Source of the DNA: Fibrobacteria bacterium | GTDB taxonomy: Bacteria; Fibrobacterota; Fibrobacteria; UBA11236; JADFYW01 | Assembly: GCA_015232855.1 (NCBI GenBank) | Contig: JADFYW010000039.1 | Coordinates: 1 to 32,527, forward strand | DNA length: 32,527 nt | Direction: 5' to 3' | Shown here: positions 15,410-22,516 of the stretch, in pieces | Layout: the number at the start of each line of letters is the position of its first letter | Numbering within the stretch: the first letter of the stretch is position 1 | Translations under genes and position numbers: made by a program | The notes under the pieces: generated by a model | The model's database searches: none | Told to the model about the DNA's origin: nothing | The model's input: the letters and a program-made list of their open reading frames with translations, nothing else

Positions 15410-16819
15410 TTAAAATTGAAAATATATAAAAGGTCTTACCTGGTTCCATTGTAGGAAAAAAGAAAAAGTGATTGCAACACTGCCAATGAAAAAAATAACA
15501 GAAGAGAACCACCCGGGAAGGGAAAGAAGATAGAGATGGTCCTTTTTAATATAAGCCGGTAAATCTATGAGGAGGACAATGAAGGGTCCACTGAGTAAGA
15601 GTAATAATTGGTGAAAATCAACACTACCTGACAAAATGAAAAGTTTAGAAGCATAAGCTATTGTTGTTTCTACGTCATGAGTGCGAAAAGGAATCCAGGT
15701 AAAGAGCACTAATAGGTACACAAACAAGGCGGAGGGAAGGCTAAAATACCATGGTTTTGGTACGTTTCCTTTTTGGTTACTAAAGATATTATATGCTACC
15801 AGGTAGCAGCCATGTGCTACTCCCCAAATGACATAATTCCAACTTGCACCATGCCATAGCCCTCCCAGTGCCATGGTTATCATGAGATTAATTTGGGTAC
15901 GAAAATTTCCTTTCCTGTTTCCTCCCAGAGGTATGTATAAATAATCCCGTAACCAGGTAGAAAGAGAAATATGCCATCTGCGCCAGAATTCAGAAATGTT
16001 CGTTGAAAAATAGGGCTGATTAAAATTTACCATAAGTTTAATCCCAAATAGTCTTGCCACTCCCCTGGCAATGTCACTATAGCCTCCAAAATCATAATAA
16101 ATTTGGAGCGAGAATAAAATAAGGCCTGTCCAGGCTGCCATTGTTCCTAAATCCAAATACTGGTTAAAATAATTATCAACAAATGGAGCAAGGTTATCCG
16201 AAATCACTGTCTTTTTTATATAGCCCACAAAAATAAGACAACCACCGCTTTTAAAATTGTCCCATTTATATTTATCAAGATTTACCATCTGTGGTAATAA
16301 GTTTGTGGCTCGTTCTATGGGGCCTGCAACTAATTGAGGGAAAAATGCTATAAAGAGAGAGAAGTCCAGTATACGTTCGCTTGGTTTTAAATTGTTTTTA
16401 TATACATCAATAGCGTATGATAGTGACTGGAATGTATAGAAGGAAATACCTATAGGCAGAACGATGTTTAGGGTGGTATTAGAAATGGATACATCTAAAG
16501 TGCCTAATACACTTTTGAGCGAGTTGGTAAAGAAATTAAAATACTTGAAAACAGCAAGTATACCCAGGTTATTGATAATGCAACCAGCCAGGAAAAGCTT
16601 CTTGTGGAATGGTTTTTGGGAAGTATGCATTTGTCGGCTGAAGACATAGATGACAACCGTAATCCAAATAATAAGTCCAAGGAATTTCCAATCCCATAAA
16701 CCATAGAATACATAACTCGCTATAAGTAAAACAAGTTTTTTGAAGTTACCAGAACCTAACGGATAGAGCAACAGGACCACTGCAAGAAAAAGAAAGAAAA
16801 AAGGATTATTAAAGGTCAT
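15410..16819 (-). CDS. MBOAT-family membrane O-acyltransferase (AlgI-like)
   Basis: This 469-residue polytopic membrane protein has roughly ten or more hydrophobic segments. Family hallmarks are FPQLVAGPIERATNLLPQ, the central FGGYSDIARGVARLFG block, FWRRWHISLSTWLRDYLYIP and the invariant His323 in GLWHGASWNYVIWG. Length and motif order match AlgI/DltB-type enzymes that move acetyl groups across the cytoplasmic membrane onto polysaccharides. The flanking SGNH hydrolase and a small membrane-anchored protein complete a three-gene minus-strand unit. The acceptor glycan is not identifiable here; a GT9 glycosyltransferase nearby is on the same strand but in a separate transcription unit. Confidence 0.93.
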   Translation of the reverse strand: MTFNNPFFFLFLAVVLLLYPLGSGNFKKLVLLIASYVFYGLWDWKFLGLIIWITVVIYVFSRQMHTSQKPFHKKLFLAGCIINNLGILAVFKYFNFFTNSLKSVLGTLDVSISNTTLNIVLPIGISFYTFQSLSYAIDVYKNNLKPSERILDFSLFIAFFPQLVAGPIERATNLLPQMVNLDKYKWDNFKSGGCLIFVGYIKKTVISDNLAPFVDNYFNQYLDLGTMAAWTGLILFSLQIYYDFGGYSDIARGVARLFGIKLMVNFNQPYFSTNISEFWRRWHISLSTWLRDYLYIPLGGNRKGNFRTQINLMITMALGGLWHGASWNYVIWGVAHGCYLVAYNIFSNQKGNVPKPWYFSLPSALFVYLLVLFTWIPFRTHDVETTIAYASKLFILSGSVDFHQLLLLLSGPFIVLLIDLPAYIKKDHLYLLSLPGWFSSVIFFIGSVAITFSFFLQWNQVRPFIYFQF

Positions 16820-16833
16820 GTGTGGATATCAAG

Positions 16834-17085
16834 TTATTGTTGGGTGATGATATTTTGTAAATAGGAAAAATGCTTTTCGCCACGATATTGTTTCCCTTTT
16901 GGCAATTTCTTTTTTGCTCTCTTCTGTTTCCAGAAAAAGTCCAAGTGTATGCGCATTTGTGGCGTGCTGAATTGGCTGGTAAGTTTTTTTAATAACCCGA
17001 TATCGCCCAACAAAAAAACCTGTGGCAATAATCCCGCAACAATGAGTGGAGGAGTGGTTAGGAAAATAATGTGCTTAAATTTCAT
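16834..17085 (-). CDS. Small membrane-anchored protein upstream of the MBOAT gene
   Basis: This 83-residue protein has an N-terminal hydrophobic segment (about residues 5-28, IIFLTTPPLIVAGLLPQVFL) followed by a strongly basic region (WKQKRAKKKLPKGKQYRG). No family is recognised. It is in the same orientation as the MBOAT gene, 14 nt upstream of it, and AACAGG precedes its ATG, so it is probably a real leading gene of the acylation operon. Small single-pass proteins often accompany MBOAT/SGNH pairs, which makes an accessory or scaffold role plausible but unproven. Confidence 0.6.
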   Translation of the reverse strand: MKFKHIIFLTTPPLIVAGLLPQVFLLGDIGLLKKLTSQFSTPQMRIHLDFFWKQKRAKKKLPKGKQYRGEKHFSYLQNIITQQ

Positions 17086-17342
17086 AATAACCTGTTAATA
17101 CTAAAGATAGGACTTTTTTGTGGTATAAAGAATTATTTTTTTAGGCTTTCAGTAATGAAAGTTCCTTTAAATATGTGTTGGGTAATTGATCGGCATGTAT
17201 TTACCGGTCCTGATTAGAGTGGTAAGTTTACTACATAGCAGTCTGATATCAGGAAGAAAAAAATATATTATTACTAATGACAAAAATGTTAAAAAAGACA
17301 AAACAGAAAAAATCGGTTTAACAAAGGAAAAGGAGGAAGGAA

Positions 17343-17588
17343 ATGCCTCATATAGTGGTAAAATTATACCCGGGTAGGACAGAAGACCAAAAGCAGAAGT
17401 TAACTAAAGCTATAGCAAAAAACGTGGTAGAAATCGCTGGTTGTGAAGATTCTCATGTATCAGTTGTCTTTGAAGAGACTACTCCGGAAGCCTGGCCAGA
17501 AGAAGTTTATCGGCCTGATATTCTGGAAATGAAAAAAGGAAAATTGTATAAAAAACCGGGGTATAATCCCTTTGAGACAAATGAATAA
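17343..17588 (+). CDS. 4-oxalocrotonate tautomerase-like protein
   Basis: This 81-residue tautomerase-superfamily protein starts Met-Pro, so removal of Met leaves the catalytic amino-terminal proline expected for this fold. The beta-alpha-beta pattern is clear: PHIVVKLYPGRTEDQKQKLTKAIAKNV, then SHVSVVFEETTPEAWPEEVY. The C-terminal extension (LYKKPGY) matches a subfamily slightly longer than the classical 62-residue 4-OT. The substrate is unknown. Ribosome site AAAGGAGGAAGG is excellent and fixes the start. It is monocistronic, in a 257-bp divergent gap with the MBOAT operon and convergent with the GT9 gene. Confidence 0.88.
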   Translation: MPHIVVKLYPGRTEDQKQKLTKAIAKNVVEIAGCEDSHVSVVFEETTPEAWPEEVYRPDILEMKKGKLYKKPGYNPFETNE

Positions 17589-17648
17589 CAACCGGGCGTA
17601 ATAACGAAATGAACACAGGAAAACAAAGAGTTACCTGTTTGTTAATAA

Positions 17649-18653
17649 TTAAGCCTGTACCAGAAACGAAGATATTACTTTAAACAAATTATCCAGCTTC
17701 CAATTGGTTTTTTTGCTTAGCACCACATGGGTTTGCAGGGTACTATTGTCGTAGCCCGGTTTTACCAATTCTCGATTGATGACAATAGCTGCTTTTTTAT
17801 AGTAAGCACAAAAATGGGCCATGAAACTATCAAAGCATATAATTGGTCCACTGTGTTGTTCCAGGCGGGAAGCTAGTTGTTCAACAGAATACGTTCCTGT
17901 TTTAAGTTTAGGGTACTTTTTATTGAGTTTGCTTAAAAGGCTGGCTTCTGTGGGCCCTGCAATAACTTCAAGTGGGGCATTGATTGAAATTACCCATTTA
18001 CATATTTCACTGATAATGGATTGATAGCGTTTTGTTCCAAAATCTGTCTGTAGGGTAGTGCTTCCACAATGAAAGAGTACATCAGGTTGACTATGAGTTG
18101 CTCTAAAAGGCTCTGCTTTATATTGATTTTCCGGATTTTTAAATTCACCAACTGAAGACGTAATGGGCTTACCAGTTCTAGAAATGAGCTCCATATTTAG
18201 AAGCATATTACTTTTAATGTTGTTGGTGAGGCGATAACAAAAATGGTAGGCTGATCGTCCGTTTTCATCAGTGTAACAGAAACCATATGCAGTTTTCGCA
18301 CAAAAACGGGCCGCATAATCAAATTTCACGCGAAAGGCTCCAATGGGATTGGTCAGAATAAGATCAATTGGATGAAACAATTGTCTGAATAACCAGGATG
18401 CCTGTTGAAATTGCACCCTTTCAGGAAGAAGGAACAGTAAATGTGCTGGATCAAAATCTGGGCAAATGAGTGTGATGTTTGCATTAGGATGCTTTTCCTG
18501 CAGGGTGTTGATTGCAGGAAGACTTTGCATAAAGTCGCCATAGGTTCCGGCTAAAAGATATGCTATTTGTTTTATGGGAAATTCCTGAGCTTTTCCTCTT
18601 TGTTTGGGCGGAAGGAGTCTCAGTATTTTTCTGGCAAGCCATCTTCCATTCAT
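17649..18653 (-). CDS. Glycosyltransferase family 9 (heptosyltransferase-like)
   Basis: This 334-residue cytosolic protein has a GT-B layout. The N-terminal half begins with the family-9 motif YLLAGTYGDFMQSLPAINTL followed by HPNANITLICPDFD. The C-terminal half has LFHCGSTT..., KRYQSIISEI, LEVIAGPTEASLL and FDSFMAHFCAYYKKAAIVI, corresponding to the nucleotide-sugar site. GT9 enzymes such as WaaC/WaaF add heptose or related sugars to lipopolysaccharide core. The acceptor here is unknown, and ADDFMAH-type residues are only partly canonical. It is a single gene divergent from the flagellar operon; no clear Shine-Dalgarno precedes the ATG. Together with the MBOAT unit it suggests surface-glycan modification. 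Confidence 0.82.
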   Translation of the reverse strand: MNGRWLARKILRLLPPKQRGKAQEFPIKQIAYLLAGTYGDFMQSLPAINTLQEKHPNANITLICPDFDPAHLLFLLPERVQFQQASWLFRQLFHPIDLILTNPIGAFRVKFDYAARFCAKTAYGFCYTDENGRSAYHFCYRLTNNIKSNMLLNMELISRTGKPITSSVGEFKNPENQYKAEPFRATHSQPDVLFHCGSTTLQTDFGTKRYQSIISEICKWVISINAPLEVIAGPTEASLLSKLNKKYPKLKTGTYSVEQLASRLEQHSGPIICFDSFMAHFCAYYKKAAIVINRELVKPGYDNSTLQTHVVLSKKTNWKLDNLFKVISSFLVQA

Positions 18654-18833
18654 AATGGTTTTAAAATAGGAATATTTACCGTTACGGGGGTAGAATTTGA
18701 TATTGAACTATGAAATCATCAGATAGAAGCAAAATAGAGGAAGATGGCTTTCAACCTGGGTTTGTATACGAATGTTCGACTGATTTTTAACGATGGTTTT
18801 ACCCATGTCCAAAAATATGTATACTGGTAACCC

Positions 18834-18861
18834 TTGCCGATAATCAAAATTAACCCGGCAA
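18834..18861. promoter_or_regulatory. Inverted repeat TTGCCG-N16-CGGCAA, possible activator site
   Basis: TTGCCG (18834-18839) and CGGCAA (18856-18861) are perfect inverted 6-mers separated by 16 bp. They are centred about 145 bp upstream of the sigma-54 promoter, a distance typical of NtrC/FleQ/FlrC-type enhancer sites. The assignment is inference. Confidence 0.35.
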
Positions 18862-18883
18862 TATTTTCCCCTTTTACTCATCG

Positions 18884-18925
18884 GCAGTTTGTAGGTTAAA
18901 CTTTAAGAAAAACTTAACAAACTGC
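18884..18925. promoter_or_regulatory. Inverted repeat GCAGTTTGT/ACAAACTGC upstream of flagellar promoter
   Basis: GCAGTTTGT (18884-18892) and ACAAACTGC (18917-18925) are perfect 9-bp inverted arms, with further partial TTAA/TTAA pairing inside. They are centred about 87 bp upstream of the -24 element. A binding site for a sigma-54 activator or a DNA-bending protein is plausible. It is not a convincing terminator, since no T-run follows the arm. Confidence 0.4.
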
Positions 18926-18989
18926 TTAAAATCCATTAAAAACGTGTTTATTCAATCAATTTAGAGGCTTTTATTGTGTCTTGATGCAC

Positions 18990-19005
18990 TGGCACAACAC
19001 TTGCT
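18990..19005 (+). promoter_or_regulatory. Sigma-54 (RpoN) promoter of the flagellar operon
   Basis: TGGCAC-AACAC-TTGCT matches the RpoN consensus (TGGCACG-N4-TTGCW): the -24 GG is at 18991-18992 and the -12 GC at 19003-19004, exactly 10 bp apart. Transcription should start near 19016, about 23 nt before the flgB ATG. Sigma-54 control of basal-body genes is established in several flagellated bacteria. It requires an AAA+ activator that is not encoded in this window. Confidence 0.82.
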
Positions 19006-19038
19006 TTAATTTGATAGGAATATATAGGCTTTAATGAA

Positions 19039-19461
19039 ATGATACTAAAACAGGTTTTATACAGACAAACAGCCATGCCGGTTATTGAAAAGAGCCTGGA
19101 TGCGGCTATGCTGAGGGATAAGGCCATTGCCAACAACCTGGCCAATGTACAAACTCCTGCCTATAAAAGAATAGATGTCAGTTTTGAGGAAAGCTTAAAG
19201 AAGGCCTTGGATGCTAAGCGACCCAAAGGAACGAAAACTGATGATAGACATATGTCTGTCGGTAAACCTGAAATTAATGAAATTATGCCCATGGGATACC
19301 GTGCAGAAGATAAAACTCTTCCCGGAGAGATAAATAATGTTGATATTGACCTGGAAATGGCTAAAATGGCCGATAACCAACTCAAGTTTTTTTTCTCTAC
19401 TAAATTCATGAGTAACTACATGGATGATTTCTCAGATATTATTAAAGGCAGGATAAGGTAA
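19039..19461 (+). CDS. flgB: Flagellar basal-body rod protein FlgB
   Basis: This 140-residue proximal rod subunit is exported by the flagellar type III system and assembles next to the MS ring. The N-terminal rod motif LRDKAIANNLANVQTPAYKR is diagnostic. The middle has the FEESL segment and the short flexible region, and the C-terminal helix is EMAKMADNQLKFFFSTKFMSN. Length fits FlgB. It is the first gene of the operon, with a modest TAGG ribosome site about 10 nt upstream of the ATG, and lies just downstream of the sigma-54 promoter. Confidence 0.95.
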   Translation: MILKQVLYRQTAMPVIEKSLDAAMLRDKAIANNLANVQTPAYKRIDVSFEESLKKALDAKRPKGTKTDDRHMSVGKPEINEIMPMGYRAEDKTLPGEINNVDIDLEMAKMADNQLKFFFSTKFMSNYMDDFSDIIKGRIR

Positions 19462-19488
19462 TAAACCGGTATTAACGGGAGACAGATT

Positions 19489-19998
19489 ATGAGTATGATC
19501 GGAATGTTTACATCACTCAACATCAGTGCAACCGGTTTGCGTGCCCAGCGGGTTCGGCAGAATGTGATAGCTAGTAATCTGGCGAATGCTGAAACCACGA
19601 GGACTGATGAAGGGGGGCCATATCAGAGACAGGTGGTTCAGCTTCAGGCCGACCCAAAAGAAGCGGATGCTCATTTTGTATTTGGTCAGGAACAGCTTAA
19701 GGGTTTTACTTCAGAGCCTAGTCATATGCGCATTCCTAATCCTGAATTACCCATTAAGAAAGGTTACATAGGAAGTGGTGTTCAAGTAGCAGGAATTGTA
19801 AAGGATGGTTCTGCACCCCGGATGGTATATGATCCCACACATCCCGATGCCAGTGAAAATGGGTATGTAGCGATGCCTAATGTAAATGTGGTACAAGAAA
19901 TGACAGATATGATTACAGCCACCCGAGCTTATGAAGCTTGTGTAACGGCTTTTAACTCGTCAAAAAGTATGTTGATGAAAACCTTAGAGCTTATATAA
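19489..19998 (+). CDS. flgC: Flagellar basal-body rod protein FlgC
   Basis: This 169-residue rod protein begins with the rod-family N-terminus (LNISATGLRAQRVRQNVIAS followed by NLANAETT). It contains a conserved GPYQRQVV segment and PNVNVVQEMTDMITATRAYE leading into the C-terminal helix with FNSSKSMLMKTLEL. Length and motifs match FlgC. It lies 27 nt after flgB with GGGAG before the ATG. The C-terminal D0 helix is complete, so the protein should be functional. Confidence 0.96.
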   Translation: MSMIGMFTSLNISATGLRAQRVRQNVIASNLANAETTRTDEGGPYQRQVVQLQADPKEADAHFVFGQEQLKGFTSEPSHMRIPNPELPIKKGYIGSGVQVAGIVKDGSAPRMVYDPTHPDASENGYVAMPNVNVVQEMTDMITATRAYEACVTAFNSSKSMLMKTLELI

Positions 19999-20008
19999 TT
20001 AGTTTACT

Positions 20009-20383
20009 ATGAAAATCGGCCAAAATAATTCCATCGCGGTGAACCCACCTGCACAAATGACATCAGGGGTGGATGCGCTTACGCGTTTTCAGCAGGCAAG
20101 GGAAACTGCTTTGCATCGTTTGGGGAATGGGGACGCAAAGCAGAAACTGGAGCAGCTTATCAGGGAAAAGAAAAGCTCCGGCATGGCTGCAGGCAAACAA
20201 CAGACAACGAATGTGATGCCTGCAGCCAGCACAACGATTAATGCGGGGGAAGGGGTATCAAAAGTAATTGGAAATACCCTGCAAAAAGCCAGTGAATTGT
20301 TGCTTTATACAAATGAGCCGGAAACGGCACCGGTAAAAAGCGGTAGGAAAATCCTGGGAAACTATATAGACATGGTAGCGTAG
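20009..20383 (+). CDS. Unrecognised small protein inside the flagellar operon
   Basis: This 124-residue protein lies between flgC (10 nt upstream) and fliE (10 nt downstream), both same strand, so it belongs to the basal-body operon. It has no signal peptide or membrane segment and is rich in Gln, Ala, Lys and Thr. A predicted helix covers about residues 23-55 (DALTRFQQARETALHRL, then DAKQKLEQLIREKKS), a low-complexity linker follows (about 58-80), and the C-terminal part has a helix (GVSKVIGNTLQKASELLL) and a conserved-looking tail, GRKILGNYIDMVA. The N-terminus (MKIGQNNSIAVNPPAQ) is weakly FlgM-like, but the C-terminal half is not clearly so. It could be a rod or export accessory, a chaperone, or an anti-sigma-type factor; I cannot decide. 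Confidence 0.75.
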   Translation: MKIGQNNSIAVNPPAQMTSGVDALTRFQQARETALHRLGNGDAKQKLEQLIREKKSSGMAAGKQQTTNVMPAASTTINAGEGVSKVIGNTLQKASELLLYTNEPETAPVKSGRKILGNYIDMVA

Positions 20384-20393
20384 GGGAGAAAGA

Positions 20394-20732
20394 ATGATTA
20401 ACACCATCGGAACAGAGAAGTTTGCGGGGCCACTTGTTGCTCCCGCACCTTTTAAAGGTACCGTTAGTCTTGGTAAACCAAAATTAACTGAAGAAGATCA
20501 GGCTGCTAATAAATCAAATTTTGGGGAAATGTTCCAAGGGTTTGTTAAAGATGTTAATCATATGCAAAATACGGCAGGTGAGTCTATTCAAAAACTCATT
20601 GCTGGAGAAATTAAAGATCCTCATCAGGTCATGCTTGCCGTTGGGGAGGCGAAGATGGCAATGAATCTTTTACTGGAGATCCGAAACAAGGTATTGGAAG
20701 GCTTCCGGGAAATCATGCAGATCAGAGTTTAA
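20394..20732 (+). CDS. fliE: Flagellar hook-basal body protein FliE
   Basis: This 112-residue protein is the adaptor between the MS ring and the rod. The C-terminal two thirds are typical: NFGEMFQGFVKDVNHMQ, AGESIQKLIAGEIKDPHQVM, AVGEAKMAMNLLLEIRNKVL and the terminal helix EGFREIMQIRV. GGGGAG sits 8 nt before the ATG. Its place between the rod genes and fliF is the usual order, apart from the inserted 124-residue gene. Confidence 0.95.
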   Translation: MINTIGTEKFAGPLVAPAPFKGTVSLGKPKLTEEDQAANKSNFGEMFQGFVKDVNHMQNTAGESIQKLIAGEIKDPHQVMLAVGEAKMAMNLLLEIRNKVLEGFREIMQIRV

Positions 20733-20782
20733 GAGATAATCAGAGAAAGTAAAACAGGGATAATAATCAGGGGAAACAGGGT

Positions 20783-22315
20783 ATGGCGGATTTTTTTAAA
20801 CAGTTAGTCAATCAGTTAAATGTTATTTGGAGTAAATTAAATATTACCCAGAAAGTAATATTAATTGCAACCACAGCAGTGACGGTTATCGGTATGGCGG
20901 CCATTATAACCTGGTCATCGCTTTCTTCAAATGATAATGGCTACTCTACGCTTTTTGTTAATCTGGAATCAGAAGACGCTGCCCAGGTAACGGAAGTATT
21001 AAAAGATATGGGCATTGCATATACACTTGAAAATAGTGGACGGCAAATAATGGTTCCTCAAAAAGAGCTGTATGAAGTGCGGATGGAACTCGCTCGTAAC
21101 GGCCTTCCCAGGAGTGGTGGTCAGGGATTCGAACTTTTTGATAAACTGCAACTTGGTATGACCGATTTTGTTCAGAACCTGAATTTTCAGCGAGCTCTGG
21201 AAGGTGAAATTATACGAACTATTGAAACTCTAACTGAAGTGGACAAGGCCCGTGTGCATATAACACTCCCCAAACCATCTTTGTTTAAAGAAAAAGAAGA
21301 AGAACCAACAGCTTCTGTTGTGTTGAAACTCCAACCCGGAAAAGATATTAACGGTAAACAGGTGCGGGGTATAACTCATCTCGTGGCAAGTTCTGTTGAA
21401 GGTCTTCTGGCAAGGCAAGTGACGGTTCTTGATATACATGGTAATATGCTTACCAAAGGTTTTGCTGATAACGCTATGGCGGAGCAAGCTGATCATAACA
21501 TGGCACTTCAGCATGCAGTGGAGTCTCATCTTGAAAGAAAAGTACAACATATGTTAAAGGGGCTTTTGGGCCCGAATAAAGCTCAGGTAAAGGTTAGTGC
21601 GGTACTTGATTTTGAGCAGGTTGAAAAAACTGTTGAAACGTATCTCCCTTCATCCAAAGTAATTCGTTCACAACAGCGTGATGACGGTGTTACCAAAAAC
21701 AATCCAATGGCTGGAGATGAGCAAAAAGAAGGCTCAATTACTAACTATGAAATAGACAGGACTGCAGCTCGTATTATTAATGCTCCAGGGGCGCGTAAAC
21801 GGGTTACCGTTTCGGTGGCTGTGGATGGAGCATATAAATATAATGAAGATGGAAAACAGACTTTTGAAGAAAGAAGTCAGGACGAACTGGATAAATTTAC
21901 TGCTCTGGTCAAAAATACGGTAGGATTTGACGAAAAAGCGGGAGACTTAGTGTATGTGACTGCTGTGAAATTTGATCGTCAGTTTTACGATCGGGAGCTT
22001 CAGGAAATGGAAAGCCAGGAACGCAAAGAATCATACCAGTATTGGGGGAAAATTGCCATTATCTTTGTGATTGTTTTTCTGGGATTCTTATTTCTTAAAA
22101 GTCTGGCCAAAAATATCGCAGTAGCCATGAACCCTCCTATTCCAAAATATACGGGTGTAGCACTTGAGCCTGAAGAAGAGGAGATTCCCGAAGAACTTAG
22201 GAAGCACAATGAACTACTGGAGAAGGTGGAAAATATAGCAATGGAAAATCCCATGAATATGGCTTATCTCTTGAGGGGATGGCTCAAAGATCCACATAAA
22301 TCCAGTAGTAAGTAG
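20783..22315 (+). CDS. fliF: Flagellar MS-ring protein FliF
   Basis: This 510-residue inner-membrane ring protein has TM1 at about residues 22-46 (VILIATTAVTVIGMAAIITW), then the YscJ-like ring-building motifs YSTLFVNLESEDAAQV, GIAYTLE, RMELARNGLPRSGGQGFELF, NFQRALEGEIIRTI and ARVHITLPKPSLF, then the beta-collar region (about 215-400). TM2 is at about residues 415-435, and the cytoplasmic FliG-binding tail ends in MNMAYLLRGWLKDP. It is slightly short of the usual 520-570 residues but complete. The ribosome site is AGGG. A 201-bp gap with a promoter candidate separates it from fliG. Confidence 0.97.
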   Translation: MADFFKQLVNQLNVIWSKLNITQKVILIATTAVTVIGMAAIITWSSLSSNDNGYSTLFVNLESEDAAQVTEVLKDMGIAYTLENSGRQIMVPQKELYEVRMELARNGLPRSGGQGFELFDKLQLGMTDFVQNLNFQRALEGEIIRTIETLTEVDKARVHITLPKPSLFKEKEEEPTASVVLKLQPGKDINGKQVRGITHLVASSVEGLLARQVTVLDIHGNMLTKGFADNAMAEQADHNMALQHAVESHLERKVQHMLKGLLGPNKAQVKVSAVLDFEQVEKTVETYLPSSKVIRSQQRDDGVTKNNPMAGDEQKEGSITNYEIDRTAARIINAPGARKRVTVSVAVDGAYKYNEDGKQTFEERSQDELDKFTALVKNTVGFDEKAGDLVYVTAVKFDRQFYDRELQEMESQERKESYQYWGKIAIIFVIVFLGFLFLKSLAKNIAVAMNPPIPKYTGVALEPEEEEIPEELRKHNELLEKVENIAMENPMNMAYLLRGWLKDPHKSSSK

Positions 22316-22325
22316 TTTTGAAATT

Positions 22326-22355
22326 TTGCCTCCTTTAATCTGAAAAGGGTATACT
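22326..22355 (+). promoter_or_regulatory. Putative internal sigma-70-type promoter before fliG
   Basis: TTGCCT (22326-22331), an 18-bp spacer and TATACT (22350-22355) lie just after the fliF stop; an overlapping TATAAT is at 22355-22360. The transcript would have a leader of about 155 nt before fliG. The -35 hexamer is identical to that of the mutS promoter candidate. Confidence 0.45.
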
Positions 22356-22387
22356 ATAATTAAGGAATAGGGTAGCGGTAACTAATA

Positions 22388-22474
22388 ATGGAAAGATACT
22401 TTTTAACACAAAACAATATTTTGAGGATATCAAATAATGACAATGGTGACGGGCTGTCAATATATGATGCATAG
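22388..22474 (+). CDS. Possible 28-residue small ORF in the fliG leader
   Basis: An ATG at 22388 opens a 28-codon frame (MERYFLTQNNIL...SIYDA). A second, overlapping 18-codon frame in another register runs from 22437 to 22493, with GAGG about 10 nt upstream. Both sit in the untranslated-looking leader between the fliG promoter candidate and the fliG GTG. They may be chance frames; no family is recognised. Confidence 0.15.
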   Translation: MERYFLTQNNILRISNNDNGDGLSIYDA

Positions 22475-22516
22475 TCTCATTGGATATTGCTAATCGCGTA
22501 AACAAGAGAGGGAACT

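Larger units (their letters stand above)
18654..19038. other. Divergent regulatory region GT9 / flagellar operon
   Basis: This 385-bp AT-rich spacer has no credible gene. It contains a sigma-54 promoter for the flagellar operon (18990-19005) and two inverted repeats at 18834-18861 and 18884-18925, which are at enhancer distance from it. No convincing promoter for the leftward GT9 gene was found by eye. Confidence 0.6.

Noticed and set aside
17186..17377. A 63-codon frame upstream of and overlapping the tautomerase gene
   Set aside because: It overlaps the strong ribosome site and first codons of the tautomerase, has low-complexity Lys-rich composition and no ribosome site of its own.
17612..17643. 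Weak ACAGG...CCTGT stem between the convergent tautomerase and GT9 genes
   Set aside because: Only about 5 bp pair before mismatches, which is too weak to call as a terminator.
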